Source: CAXSEF01 sp964236585 (GTDB lineage Bacteria > Pseudomonadota > Alphaproteobacteria > Acetobacterales > Acetobacteraceae). Taken from it: a DNA stretch of 32,316 bases. Made by a program: the position numbers and the translations under genes. Where the stretch lies: positions 1-32,316 of the forward strand of contig CAXSFE010000031.1 of the NCBI GenBank assembly GCA_964236585.1. Reading direction: 5' to 3'. This document shows positions 1 to 7,038 of the stretch, piece after piece; position 1 is the first letter of the stretch; each line of letters starts with the position of its first letter. The notes beneath the pieces are model-generated. The model worked only from the letters and a program-made list of their open reading frames with translations, was not told the origin of the DNA and did no database searches.

Positions 1-44
1 CGGCGCTGGTCGCGGTGGCGTGGGGGCTGGCGCGGTGGCGCTGA
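1..44 (+). CDS. 3' end of an unidentified upstream gene (partial)
   Basis: The third frame reads ALVAVAWGLARWR and stops at TGA 42-44. A hydrophobic stretch ending in basic residues would suit the last helix of a membrane protein. The following gene would start at GTG 35 or GTG 20, overlapping this stop, as in a tight operon. Only 13 codons are visible, so neither the gene nor its function can be identified. It is a candidate only. Confidence 0.35.
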   Translation, partial: ALVAVAWGLARWR

Positions 45-625
45 GCGGCGGGGCGGCGGGGCGGTCGCGGCCGGTGATCGTGGTGTTCGGGGCGGCGGTG
101 CTGCGCGACGGGCGGCCGAGCCGGACGCTGGAGCGGCGGGTGGCGGCGGCGCTGCGCCTGGGCACGAGTCTGCCGGGCGTGTTGTACGTGCCGACCGGGG
201 CGGTGGGGCGATATGGCGCGTCCGAGGCGAGCGTGATGGCGGGGCTGCTGCGCGCGGGCGGGGCGGGCGAGGTGGTGGCGGAGGAGAGCGGGGTGGACAC
301 GCTGTCCTCCGTGCTGGCGTGCGCGGCGCTGCTGCGGGCCAGGGGGGAGCGCGGCCCGGTGTACGCGGCGAGCAGCGCCTACCACCTGCCGCGGTGCCTG
401 GTGCTGCTGCGGCTGGCGGGGGTGGCGGCGCGGGCGTGCCCGCCGCCGCGCGCGCCGGCGGCGGACAGGATCGGGCGGCGGTGGTTCTGGCGGCTGCGGG
501 AGGTGCCGGCGGTGCCCTGGGACGTGGCGGCGCTGCTGTGGCGGGCAGGGAAGGCCAGGGCCCTGCCCCATGCTTCAAGCGGGGACCCGCAAAGGGTCCG
601 AGGACCCTTTGATCCCTTGACTTAA
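35..625 (+). CDS. YdcF/SanA-like DUF218 protein with repeat-encoded C-terminus
   Basis: This resembles the DUF218 (YdcF/ElyC/SanA) family, whose members are often linked to envelope functions; no reaction can be assigned. Family features are VIVVFGAAVL near the N-terminus, an RTLERRV-like segment, the acidic EESGVDTLSS segment and AASSAYHLPRCLVLLRLAG, the usual conserved block before the last strand. GTG 35 overlaps the upstream stop by a few bases and follows a G-rich stretch; GTG 20 in the same frame is equally possible. From about base 551 the frame runs into a palindromic intergenic repeat, which encodes the last ~25 residues (KARALPHASS...GPFDPLT) before TAA 623-625. The native stop therefore seems lost or replaced by the repeat. 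Family assignment is fairly secure, function is not. Confidence 0.75.
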   Translation: MALSGGAAGRSRPVIVVFGAAVLRDGRPSRTLERRVAAALRLGTSLPGVLYVPTGAVGRYGASEASVMAGLLRAGGAGEVVAEESGVDTLSSVLACAALLRARGERGPVYAASSAYHLPRCLVLLRLAGVAARACPPPRAPAADRIGRRWFWRLREVPAVPWDVAALLWRAGKARALPHASSGDPQRVRGPFDPLT

Positions 626-690
626 GGGAGGCCGGTCCAGGGGCGCTGCCCCTGGCGGAGTTTGAGGCAGAGCCTCAACCTTGCTTGCTG
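551..690. repeat. Modular palindromic intergenic element, copy 1
   Basis: This is a full-length copy. It holds a degenerate first hairpin, a perfect CAAAGGGTCC/GGACCCTTTG palindrome around 591-612, the centre ATCCCTTGACTTAAGG, a CCAGGGGC/GCCCCTGG hairpin, a TTGAGGC-AGA-GCCTCAA hairpin and the terminal CCTTGCTTGCT. It lies between convergent genes: the left part codes for the YdcF C-terminus and the right end stops 2 nt from the stop codon of the leftward DHH gene. No T tract follows the hairpins, so it is not a classic intrinsic terminator. Confidence 0.85.
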
Positions 691-692
691 CT

Positions 693-1643
693 CTAGGCGG
701 CCGCCATGGACCGAGTCGGCGACAGGACCTCGGTCAGCTCGGCCTTGACGGCCTCGGCGCGCTCGTTGGGGATCTGGCAGGTCCCGGCCGCGCGGTGGCC
801 GCCGCCGCCGTAGCCCAGGCAGATCGCGCCGATGTCGACCGGCGAGCCGCGGTCGATGATCGACTTGCCGATCGCGAACACGGTGTTCTGGCGCTTCGCG
901 CCCCACAGGACGTGCGCCGAGATGTCGCACTGGGGGAACATGGCGTACACCGCGAACCGGTTGCCGGCGTAGATGATCTCCTCGTCGCGCAGGTCGACGA
1001 TCGCCAGCGTGTTGTGCACGGTGGTGCAGCGGCGGAGCTGGGCGGCGAAGGGCTCGCGGTGCGCGGCATACAGCTCGACGCGCTCGGCCACGTCGGGCAG
1101 GGCGAGGACCTCGCCGATGGCGTGGTCGCGGCAGCGCTCGATCAGGTGCATCATCAGGTCGTAGTTCGAGATGCGGAAGTCGCGGAAGCGGCCGAGGCCG
1201 GTGCGGGAGTCCATGAGGAAGTTGAGCAGCACCCAGCCCTGCGGGTCGAGGATCTCTTCGCGCGAGTACTGGGCGGAGTCGGCCTGGTCGACGGCGGCCA
1301 TCAGCTCGGGGCTGACCCGGGGGAAGGCGGCGGGGCCGCCGAAGTAGCGGTAGACCACGCGGGCGGCGGAGGGCGCCTCGGGGTCGATGACCTGGCCCGG
1401 GATCTCGTCGGCGCCGTTGCGCATCGTCTCGCTGTGGTGGTGGTCGAAGGACAGGTGGGCGCCCGGGACGTAGGGGAGGTTCGTCACGATGTCGCGGCCG
1501 GTGATCGGCACCAGGCCGTCCTGCATGTCCTTGGGGTGGACGAACTTGACCTCGTCGATCAGATCGAGCTCGCGCAGGAGCATGCCGCAGACCAGGCCGT
1601 CGAAGTCGCTGCGGGTGACGAGGCGGTGTTTGGGGGTCGTCAT
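693..1643 (-). CDS. DHH-family phosphoesterase (exopolyphosphatase-like)
   Basis: This is a 316-aa cytoplasmic phosphoesterase of the DHH/DHHA1 superfamily (RecJ, NrnA, type II pyrophosphatase relatives). Visible motifs are RSDFDGLVCG with metal-binding D13 and D15, FDHHHSE at about 66-72 (the DHH signature) and GYGGGGHRAAGTC at about 277-289, the DHHA1 substrate-binding motif. All catalytic blocks are present, so it should be active. The substrate (polyphosphate, short oligonucleotides or a nucleotide) cannot be told from sequence. I chose the start giving MTTPKHRLVTRSDFDG because homologues begin there; ATGs at 1658 and 1679 are in frame but have no better ribosome site. It lies downstream of, and co-directional with, the TIGR02300 gene, separated by about 225 bp holding a degenerate repeat. 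Confidence 0.88.
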   Translation of the reverse strand: MTTPKHRLVTRSDFDGLVCGMLLRELDLIDEVKFVHPKDMQDGLVPITGRDIVTNLPYVPGAHLSFDHHHSETMRNGADEIPGQVIDPEAPSAARVVYRYFGGPAAFPRVSPELMAAVDQADSAQYSREEILDPQGWVLLNFLMDSRTGLGRFRDFRISNYDLMMHLIERCRDHAIGEVLALPDVAERVELYAAHREPFAAQLRRCTTVHNTLAIVDLRDEEIIYAGNRFAVYAMFPQCDISAHVLWGAKRQNTVFAIGKSIIDRGSPVDIGAICLGYGGGGHRAAGTCQIPNERAEAVKAELTEVLSPTRSMAAA

Positions 1644-1763
1644 GAGAGGGGCACCCATCCGGTTGAGTGCGCCCACCATGACGGGAAAAAGCTAAGGCGG
1701 GGTTACGGAGCAGGCGCCCGCGGTACGGTATCGCTCAGATGGTTCGCGTCGGCGGGGCCAGGG

Positions 1764-1835
1764 AGCAAGGCCAGGGCTCTGTCGATGCTTGAAGGCGGGG
1801 ACCCGCCGGGAGCGAGCCGCCCCTGGACCCGGCAA
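1764..1835. repeat. Degenerate palindromic element, copy 2
   Basis: Recognisable parts are GAGCAAGGCCAGGGCTCTG, then GGCGGGGACCCGCC and GAGCCGCCCCTGGACC. Stem pairing is imperfect compared with other copies, so this looks like a decayed half-element. It shares the atgctt...ggcggggacccgc insert with copy 1. It lies between the two leftward genes. Confidence 0.6.
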
Positions 1836-1868
1836 TTCCTCAGGAGCGGCGCCCGGTTCAGGGGTGGC

Positions 1869-2198
1869 CTAGCGCTCGGGCTCGTCGGTGTCGGGCTCGA
1901 CCTCGACGTCGCTGATCGCCTCGGCGTCGTCGTCCTCCTCGAGCTCGGCGGCGTCGTCCAGGACGTCCTCCTCCTCGGTCTCCTCGTCGGCCGCCTCCGC
2001 CTCGGCCTCCACGGGGGCGACCTTCTTCGGGCGCTTGTCCTCGATGGCGTTGCCGCCGGACGGGCGGCGGGCGCGGGGCTGCTCGATCGGCTGCTCGGTG
2101 TCGCACTTCGGGCAGATCGCGGGCACGCGGCCGAGGTCGTAGAACCGGGCCGCGCAGTTCACGCAGAGACGCTTGGTGCCGAGTTCGGGCTTGACCAT
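1869..2198 (-). CDS. TIGR02300 / FYDLN acidic zinc-ribbon protein
   Basis: The product is a 109-aa cytoplasmic protein of the alphaproteobacterial TIGR02300 family, function unknown. The N-terminus MVKPELGTKRLCVNCAARFY carries the first CxxC pair, followed by the family-defining FYDLGR and a second pair CPKC, together a small zinc ribbon (about residues 12-33). After a basic RARRPSGGNAIEDKRPKK linker, the last ~45 residues are nearly all Glu and Asp. The start is the ATG at the beginning of the conserved block; the frame stays open upstream only through repeat DNA. It diverges from aroA, the usual arrangement in Alphaproteobacteria, which supports both calls. Confidence 0.9.
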   Translation of the reverse strand: MVKPELGTKRLCVNCAARFYDLGRVPAICPKCDTEQPIEQPRARRPSGGNAIEDKRPKKVAPVEAEAEAADEETEEEDVLDDAAELEEDDDAEAISDVEVEPDTDEPER

Positions 2199-2281
2199 GG
2201 TGCAGCCTTCGTGACGGAGCAGCGGAGGGCGCGCCCCATGACACCTGCGGGCGGGCAAGTCAAACGGGGGGTGACGGGGCG

Positions 2282-2437
2282 CAAGCAAGGCTGGGCTCTG
2301 CCCAGACCCGCCAGGGGCGAGCCGCCCCTGGACCGGCGCACGGGGCGGCACACGGGTCGGGTCGTGCCGCAGGCCCCGTCGAGGTTCCAAAGGCTCGGCC
2401 TTTGGCGGAGTCCAGAGGCAGAGCCTCTGGCCTTGCT
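2282..2437. repeat. Modular palindromic intergenic element, copy 3
   Basis: This full copy lies between the divergent starts of the TIGR02300 gene and aroA. In order it has CTGGGC-TCT-GCCCAG, a CCAGGGGC/GCCCCTGG hairpin, a long central inverted repeat (ACGGGG...CCCCGT with GGCAC/GTGCC inside), CCAAAGGCTCGGCCTTTGG, CCAGAGGC-AGA-GCCTCTGG and the terminal CCTTGCT. All stems pair. Any promoter for either gene must lie within or beside it. Confidence 0.85.
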
Positions 2438-2473
2438 GCCCTGCTTCGCGCATCAGTGCCGGGCCCTCACAGG

Positions 2474-3829
2474 ATGGACGCTGCCATGGACGCCCGACCG
2501 CTCCGCTCGTCACCGCCCGCGTCGCCGCTGCGGGGCCGCGTCGCCGTGCCGGGCGACAAGTCGATCAGCCATCGCGCGCTGATGTTCGCGGGGCTGGCGG
2601 TGGGGGAGACGCGGATCGAGGGGCTGCTGGAGGGCGAGGACGTGCTGCGCACGGCGGACGCGATGCGCGCGCTCGGCGCGGAGGTGGTGCGCGAGGGCGG
2701 CGGCGTGTGGCGGGTGTGGGGGCGCGGGATCGGCGGGCTGGTGGAGCCGGCGGACGTGCTGGACATGGGCAACTCGGGGACCGGGGCGCGGCTGCTGGCG
2801 GGGATCCTGGCGAGCCATCCGATGTTCTCGGTGATGACGGGGGACGCGAGCCTGCGGGGGCGGCCGATGCGGCGGGTGAGCGAGCCGCTGGCGCTGTGCG
2901 GGGCGCGGTTCACGGGGCGTGCGGGGGGGCGGCTGCCGCTGGCGATCGAGGGGACGGGGGATGCGCTGCCGATCGAGTACCGGGTGCCGGTGGCGTCGGC
3001 GCAGGTGAAGTCGGCGCTGCTGCTGGCGGGGCTGAACGCGCGGGGGCGGACGCGGGTGGAGGAGCCGGTGGCGACGCGCGACCACACGGAGGCGATGCTG
3101 CGCCACTTCGGGGCGGTGGTGCGGTCCGAGGTGTCGGGGGCGGGGCGGGTGATCGAGCTGGAGGGGCAGCCGGAGCTGCGCGGGGCTGACGTGGTGGTGC
3201 CGGGGGATCCGTCGTCGGCGGCGTTCGCGGTGGTGGCGGCGCTGGTGGTGCCGGGGTCGCGGCTGGTGGTGGAGGGGGTGGGGCTCAACCCGTTGCGCAC
3301 CGGGCTTTTCCAGGTGCTGCGGGAGATGGGGGCGGCGCTGGTGGTCGGCGGCGAGCGGGTTGCGGGGGGCGAGGCGGTGGGCGACCTGTCGGTGGCGGCG
3401 GGCGAGCTGCGCGGGGTGGATGTCGCGCCGGAGGTGGTGCCGTCGATGGTGGACGAGTTCCCGGTGCTGGCGGTGGCGGCGGCGTGCGCGACCGGGGTGA
3501 CGCGGATGCGGGGGCTGGGGGAGCTGCGGGTCAAGGAGAGCGACCGGCTGGCGGCGACGGCGGCGTTGCTGGAGGCGAACGGCGTGCGGGTCGAGGTGGA
3601 GGGGGACGACCTGGTGGTGCACGGGTGCGGGGGGCCGCCGCCCGGGGGCGGGCTGGTGCGCACGCACATGGACCACCGGCTGGCGATGAGCGCGCTGGTG
3701 CTGGGGATGGGGGCGCGCGAGGCGGTGCGGGTGGACGACGGGGCGTTCATCGACACGAGCTTCCCGGGGTTCGTGGCGCTGATGAACTCGGCGGGGGCGG
3801 CGATCGAGGGCGTGGGGGAGCGGGGGTGA
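2474..3829 (+). CDS. aroA: 3-phosphoshikimate 1-carboxyvinyltransferase (EPSP synthase)
   Basis: This enzyme transfers enolpyruvate from PEP to shikimate-3-phosphate, the sixth shikimate-pathway step. Family motifs are PGDKSISHRALMFAGL (about 26-41), LDMGNSGTGARLL (96-108), GDASLRGRPMRR, PVASAQVKSALLLAGLN, the RDHTE loop, PGDPSSAAF and LRVKESDRLAA. The sequence resembles the CP4-like class II enzymes of Alphaproteobacteria. The glycine of NSGTG (G102) aligns with CP4 Ala100, the residue linked to glyphosate tolerance, so a glyphosate-sensitive form is inferred. ATG 2474 and ATG 2486 are both in frame; an AGGA sits 11 nt before 2486, so the shorter form is quite possible. The gene overlaps the likely GTG start of cmk. 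Confidence 0.95.
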   Translation: MDAAMDARPLRSSPPASPLRGRVAVPGDKSISHRALMFAGLAVGETRIEGLLEGEDVLRTADAMRALGAEVVREGGGVWRVWGRGIGGLVEPADVLDMGNSGTGARLLAGILASHPMFSVMTGDASLRGRPMRRVSEPLALCGARFTGRAGGRLPLAIEGTGDALPIEYRVPVASAQVKSALLLAGLNARGRTRVEEPVATRDHTEAMLRHFGAVVRSEVSGAGRVIELEGQPELRGADVVVPGDPSSAAFAVVAALVVPGSRLVVEGVGLNPLRTGLFQVLREMGAALVVGGERVAGGEAVGDLSVAAGELRGVDVAPEVVPSMVDEFPVLAVAAACATGVTRMRGLGELRVKESDRLAATAALLEANGVRVEVEGDDLVVHGCGGPPPGGGLVRTHMDHRLAMSALVLGMGAREAVRVDDGAFIDTSFPGFVALMNSAGAAIEGVGERG

Positions 3830-3849
3830 GCGGGGCGGTGGCCACGGGC

Positions 3850-3902
3850 GGGGGGGGGGGGGCGGGTGGCACGGGGCCGGGGGGGGGGGCCGCGGGGGGG
3901 GG
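3850..3902 (+). other. Three long G homopolymers at the cmk N-terminus
   Basis: Runs of 13, 11 and 9 consecutive G lie at 3850-3862, 3879-3889 and 3894-3902, in the segment that should encode the start of cytidylate kinase up to its P-loop. No other place in the window has runs like these. The expected beginning (a short hydrophobic strand, then DGPAAAGKGT) is replaced by glycine and arginine. Miscalled bases or a true slippage hotspot are both possible. Confidence 0.75.
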
Positions 3903-4510
3903 CGGTCGGCGGGCCGGCGGCGGCGGGGAAGGGGACGCTGGCGCGCAGGCTCGCGGGCGTGCTGGGGGTGGCGTACCTGGACACCGGGCTGCTGTATCGC
4001 GCGGCGGGGCGGATGGTGCTGGTGGCGGGCGGCGATCCCGCGGACGGGGCGGCGGCGGAGCGGGCGGCGCTGGGGCTGCGCGCGGAGGATCTGGCGCGGG
4101 GGGATCTGCGGGGGGCGGAGGCGGATGCGGCGGCGAGCCTGGTTGCCGCGGTGCCGGGGGTGCGGGCGGCGCTGCTGGCGTTCCAGAGGCAGGTGGGGGT
4201 GGGGGGCGCTGTGCTGGACGGGCGCGACATCGGGACGGTGGTGTTCCCCGATGCGCGGGTAAAATTGTTCGTCACGGCGAGCCCGAAGGCGCGGGCGCGG
4301 CGGCGGTGGCTGGAGGTGACGGCGCGCGGCGAGGCGGCGGTGCTGGGGGAGGTCGCGGCGGAGATGGCGGCGCGGGACGCGCGGGACGCGGCGCGGGCGG
4401 TGGCGCCGCTGCGGCCGGCGGAGGGGGCCGTGGTGGTGGACACGACGGAGATGGATGCGGACGCGGTGTTCGCGCGGGCGCTGGAGGTGGTGCGGGCGGC
4501 GGGGTGGTGA
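3866..4510 (+). CDS. cmk: (d)CMP kinase, N-terminus doubtful
   Basis: Cytidylate kinase phosphorylates CMP and dCMP with ATP. It shows the P-loop GPAAAGKGTLARRLAG (about 16-31), LDTGLLYRAAG for nucleoside-monophosphate binding, LDGRDIGTVVFPDARVKLF with the conserved GRDIGT, and the lid-region RARRRW. Length (~214 aa) is normal. The first ~15 residues (ARGRGGGPRGGAVGG) are abnormal: the usual strand and the Asp before GPAA are missing. GTG 3826, overlapping the aroA stop, would give the family-like MSGAVA start but lies in another frame, so a frameshift or miscalled bases in the G tracts are likely. I therefore treat GTG 3866 as a formal start only. The aroA-cmk-rpsA order is typical for Alphaproteobacteria. 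Confidence 0.85.
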   Translation: MARGRGGGPRGGAVGGPAAAGKGTLARRLAGVLGVAYLDTGLLYRAAGRMVLVAGGDPADGAAAERAALGLRAEDLARGDLRGAEADAAASLVAAVPGVRAALLAFQRQVGVGGAVLDGRDIGTVVFPDARVKLFVTASPKARARRRWLEVTARGEAAVLGEVAAEMAARDARDAARAVAPLRPAEGAVVVDTTEMDADAVFARALEVVRAAGW

Positions 4511-4641
4511 AGGAAGGCCAGGGGCTCTGCCCCTGGACCCCGCCAAAGGCAAGCCTTTGGAGTCCGATTCTTAAGTCAAGGGATCAAAGGGCCTCGGGCC
4601 CTTTGCGGGGTCCAGGGGCAGGGCCCCTGGCCTTGCTTGCT
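4511..4641. repeat. Modular palindromic intergenic element, copy 4
   Basis: This is a textbook full copy, starting directly after the cmk stop. It reads CCAGGGGC-TCT-GCCCCTGG, ACCCCG, CCAAAGGCAAGCCTTTGG, centre CTTAAGTCAAGGGAT, a CAAAGGGCC/GGCCCTTTG hairpin, then CCAGGGGC-AGG-GCCCCTGG and CCTTGCTTGCT. The two outer hairpins are reverse complements, so the element is nearly symmetric. Its last two bases are part of the stop codon of the leftward MAPEG gene. Confidence 0.9.
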
Positions 4642-5029
4642 AGGCGAGGCTGATCAGCACGAGGGCGAGGCCCAGGACGGAGATGGCCCAGCAGGCGGTG
4701 CGCAGCGGGGCGACCCCGTAGGCGTAGGCGGGGATGTAGGCGACGCGGGCCCAGAAGAAGAGCCCGGCGCCCCAGGCGGTCAGGGTGCCGTCGCGGTCGG
4801 ACGCGTGGGCGAGCAGCACGGCGGCGGTGAACAGGGGGAGGATCTCGTACAGGTTGCCCTGGGCGCGGGTCATGCGGGCGGCGAGGCCGGTGTAGTGCGG
4901 GGGCGCCTCGTCGCGGTTGCTCGACGCCCAGGCCATGGTGTCCTGACGGCGTTTCGCGGCGGAGGTGACGGTGACCTGCACCACGGCGAGCACCAGGGTC
5001 CAGGCGAGATAGGCCAAGGCTGTGGTCAT
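4640..5029 (-). CDS. MAPEG family integral membrane protein
   Basis: The product is a 129-aa membrane protein of the MAPEG family (relatives of microsomal glutathione transferase). Four hydrophobic segments are visible: ALAYLAWTLVLAVVQVTV, the region around LPLFTAAVLLAHA, WGAGLFFWARVAYIPAYAYG and TACWAISVLGLALVLISLA. The family signature RAQGNLYEILPLF is intact. Bacterial members of this subgroup have no established substrate. ATG 5029 follows AGGAA at 8 nt spacing; longer in-frame starts lack this. The gene converges on cmk and diverges from dctA. Its TAG stop abuts repeat copy 4. Confidence 0.88.
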   Translation of the reverse strand: MTTALAYLAWTLVLAVVQVTVTSAAKRRQDTMAWASSNRDEAPPHYTGLAARMTRAQGNLYEILPLFTAAVLLAHASDRDGTLTAWGAGLFFWARVAYIPAYAYGVAPLRTACWAISVLGLALVLISLA

Positions 5030-5222
5030 GCGTGCGGTTCCTGCAGGGAGGCGGCGAGTTGGGCACGGGGGCGGGGGCGGTGCAATCGGGCTGCTGTCCG
5101 GCGCGGGCTGGCGGCCGGCGGCGGGTGCGCGGGCGATGGCGCGGTGCACCATGCTTTCGGCCTGTTCAAGCGGGGTGGGCGAGGCTACGCAGCGGGGCCA
5201 CCATCACGGGACCAGCGCGGAC

Positions 5223-6506
5223 ATGAAGCTCTCGACCGGGCCGCAGGGCCTGTACATGCAGGTTCTGGTCGCTGTCGTTGTCGGGGCGCTGCTCGGGCAT
5301 TTCGTGCCGGACTTCGCGGTGCTGCTGCAGCCGCTGGGCGACGGGTTCGTCAAGCTGGTGAAGATGCTGATCGCGCCGATCATCTTCGTCACGGTGGTCG
5401 TGGGCATCGCCAAGCTGAACGACACGGTCGGCGTGGGCAAGATCGGGCTGCAGGCGATCCTGTACTTCGAGCTGATGACCACGCTGGCGATGGTGGTCGG
5501 GCTGGCGGTGGCGTTCCTGGTGCGGCCGGGGGCGGGGATGAACGTCGACCCCGCGCACATCGACGGGGCGGCGGTCGCGAAGTACACGACCGGGGCGCAC
5601 CTGACGGTGCAGGAGTTCCTGCTCAACATCATCCCCAACACCGTGGTGGAGGCGTTCAGCAAGGGCGAGATCCTGCAGGTGCTGCTGTTCGCGGTGCTGT
5701 TCGGCATGGCGCTGGCGCGGCTGGGGCGGCGGGGGCAGGCGATCGTGACCGTGATCGACGAGGCGGGCGCGGCCCTGTTCGTGGTGATTGGGTTCGTGAT
5801 GCGCCTGGCGCCGATCGGCGCGCTGGGGGCGATGGCGTTCACGGTGGGCAAGTACGGGATCGCGACGCTGGCGCAGCTCGGGCTGCTGATGCTGTGCTTC
5901 TACGTCACCTGCGCGGTGTTCATCCTGGGGCTGCTCGCGGTGGTGATGGCGCTGTGCGGGCTCAACCTGTACTCGCTGCTGCGCTACCTGAAGGAGGAGT
6001 TCTTCATCGTGCTCGGCACGTCCTCGTCGGAGGCGGCGCTGCCGACGCTGATCGAGAAGCTGGAGGGGCTCGGGCTGCCGCGCTCGCTGGTCGGGCTCGT
6101 GGTGCCGCTGGGGTACGCGTTCAACCTGGACGGGACGTCGATCTACTTCACCATGGCCATCGCGTTCATCGCGCAGGCGCTCAACATCGACCTGAGCTGG
6201 TTCGACTACGCGGAGATCCTGGGCGTGCTGCTGCTCACGTCGAAGGGGGCGGCGGCCATCACCGGGGGCGGGTTCATCACCCTGGCGGCGACGCTGGCGA
6301 CGCTGAACGGCAAGGTGCCGGTCAACGCCATCGTGCTGATCCTGGGGATCGACCGGTTCATGAGCGAGGCGCGCGCGATCACCAACCTGTTCGGCAACGC
6401 GGTGGCGACCATCGTGGTCGCGAAGTGGCAGGGCACGCTGGACGTGGCGCGGGTGCGCGCGGTGCTGGACGGGACACGGGCGGCGGAGCTGCCGGAGCCG
6501 GCGTAG
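5223..6506 (+). CDS. dctA: C4-dicarboxylate:cation symporter DctA
   Basis: This 427-aa inner-membrane transporter of the DAACS (SLC1-like) family takes up succinate, fumarate and malate with cations. Diagnostic segments are the serine-rich re-entrant loop GTSSSEAALPTLIEKL, the PLGYAFNLDGTSIYFTMA motif with its conserved Asn-Leu-Asp, KGAAAITGGGFITLAATLA, and DRFMSEARAITNLFGNAVAT, with the conserved Asp and Asn of the substrate and cation sites. About eight hydrophobic helices are visible. ATG 5223 places the N-terminus about ten residues before the first helix, as in relatives; the frame stays open 200 bp upstream but gives an unlikely basic leader. The ribosome site is weak. No two-component regulator gene (DctB/DctD) is nearby. 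Confidence 0.93.
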   Translation: MKLSTGPQGLYMQVLVAVVVGALLGHFVPDFAVLLQPLGDGFVKLVKMLIAPIIFVTVVVGIAKLNDTVGVGKIGLQAILYFELMTTLAMVVGLAVAFLVRPGAGMNVDPAHIDGAAVAKYTTGAHLTVQEFLLNIIPNTVVEAFSKGEILQVLLFAVLFGMALARLGRRGQAIVTVIDEAGAALFVVIGFVMRLAPIGALGAMAFTVGKYGIATLAQLGLLMLCFYVTCAVFILGLLAVVMALCGLNLYSLLRYLKEEFFIVLGTSSSEAALPTLIEKLEGLGLPRSLVGLVVPLGYAFNLDGTSIYFTMAIAFIAQALNIDLSWFDYAEILGVLLLTSKGAAAITGGGFITLAATLATLNGKVPVNAIVLILGIDRFMSEARAITNLFGNAVATIVVAKWQGTLDVARVRAVLDGTRAAELPEPA

Positions 6507-6530
6507 GGCGGGGGGCGGAGGCAGGAAGGC

Positions 6531-6618
6531 AAGGCAAGGCCAGAGGCTCTGCCTCTGGACTCCGCCGGAGGCAGCGCCTCCGGACCTGCCTCCGAAAGGG
6601 TCCGGTTTCCCTTCCGGG
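6531..6618. repeat. Palindromic intergenic element, copy 5
   Basis: It starts about 25 nt after the dctA stop. Components are AAGGCAAGGC, CCAGAGGC-TCT-GCCTCTGG, ACTCCG and the CCGGAGGCAGCGCCTCCGG hairpin, followed by a degenerate GAAAGGGTCCGG...TTCCGG end. Only one half of the usual dimer is clear. Confidence 0.75.
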
Positions 6619-6768
6619 TCGTTCGCGGTTCGTTGGGCGGCGGTGATTGAGGGTTCGCCGCGGGCAAACCGAGTCAGAAAATACGCTCTGATTGCAAGGC
6701 TGGGTCGGCCAGGTGCGCGACGTCGGTGCGCATGCGTGGCGCGGGCCTGGCCGGGGTGTCTTTCGTGC

Positions 6769-6826
6769 GCCGGTCCAGGGGCGGCTCGCCCCTGGCGGGT
6801 CTGGGCAGAGCCCAGGCTTGCTTGCT
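6769..6826. repeat. Half palindromic element, copy 6
   Basis: This right-hand half consists of GCCGGT, a CCAGGGGCG/CGCCCCTGG hairpin, CGGGT, CTGGGC-AGA-GCCCAG and GCTTGCTTGCT. It lies about 40 nt upstream of the predicted rpsA -35 box. A decayed left half may begin near 6692 (GCAAGGCTGGG). Confidence 0.75.
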
Positions 6827-6862
6827 GCCGCTTGCCTTGCCTGCGTTCGCGCTACGGAAATC

Positions 6863-6892
6863 TTGACACTGTGGGTTGTGCGGGAGGATAGG
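6863..6892 (+). promoter_or_regulatory. Putative rpsA promoter (sigma-70 type)
   Basis: A perfect TTGACA at 6863-6868 is followed, after 18 nt, by GATAGG at 6887-6892 as the -10 (TAGGTT two bases on is an alternative). It stands in a locally AT-richer patch and directly precedes the structured leader of rpsA. The predicted transcription start is near 6899, giving a leader of about 140 nt. Confidence 0.6.
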
Positions 6893-6900
6893 TTGCGGCG

Positions 6901-6930
6901 CAGGCGCGCCCGTGGGGGCGGGCCTGTTTT
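6901..6930 (+). terminator. Terminator-like hairpin at the 5' end of the rpsA leader
   Basis: CAGGC-G-CGCCC pairs with GGGCG-G-GCCTG (5+5 bp with one G-G mismatch) around a GTGG loop, and TTTTCGTT follows. It begins within a few bases of the predicted transcription start, so it could act as an attenuator, as a stabilising 5' stem, or as the end of an upstream transcript. More stems follow: GGCCC-GCT-GGGCC at 6940-6952 and CGCCGCG/CGCGGCG at 6989-7013. The four-T run is short for a strong terminator. Confidence 0.4.
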
Positions 6931-7038
6931 CGTTCATCCGGCCCGCTGGGCCAGACGTGTCCCCAGTGCGGGGCGCGCAAGCCAGGTTCGCCGCGTGGCC
7001 ACAGGCCGCGGCGCCGATCCCAGGAACATATCTGACAC

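Larger units (their letters stand above)
6507..7038. other. 532-bp non-coding interval between dctA and rpsA
   Basis: No convincing gene is present. The interval holds repeat copy 5 just after dctA, a short unassigned stretch (6620-6768) with a fragment of repeat flank near 6692, repeat half-copy 6, then the putative rpsA promoter at 6863-6892 and a ~140-nt GC-rich leader with several hairpins. Short open frames here are made mostly of repeat sequence. Confidence 0.75.

Noticed and set aside
2199..2473. Possible small RNA or riboswitch between the TIGR02300 gene and aroA
   Set aside because: The structures there are explained by repeat copy 3, and no known riboswitch core is visible.
681..2582. 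633-codon rightward frame opposite the DHH and TIGR02300 genes
   Set aside because: It has no family resemblance and covers two genes with clear motifs plus repeats; it is a shadow of GC-rich coding sequence.
4637..6646. 669-codon rightward frame overlapping MAPEG and dctA
   Set aside because: It has Gly/Ala/Arg-rich composition without domains; dctA in the other frame has full transporter motifs.
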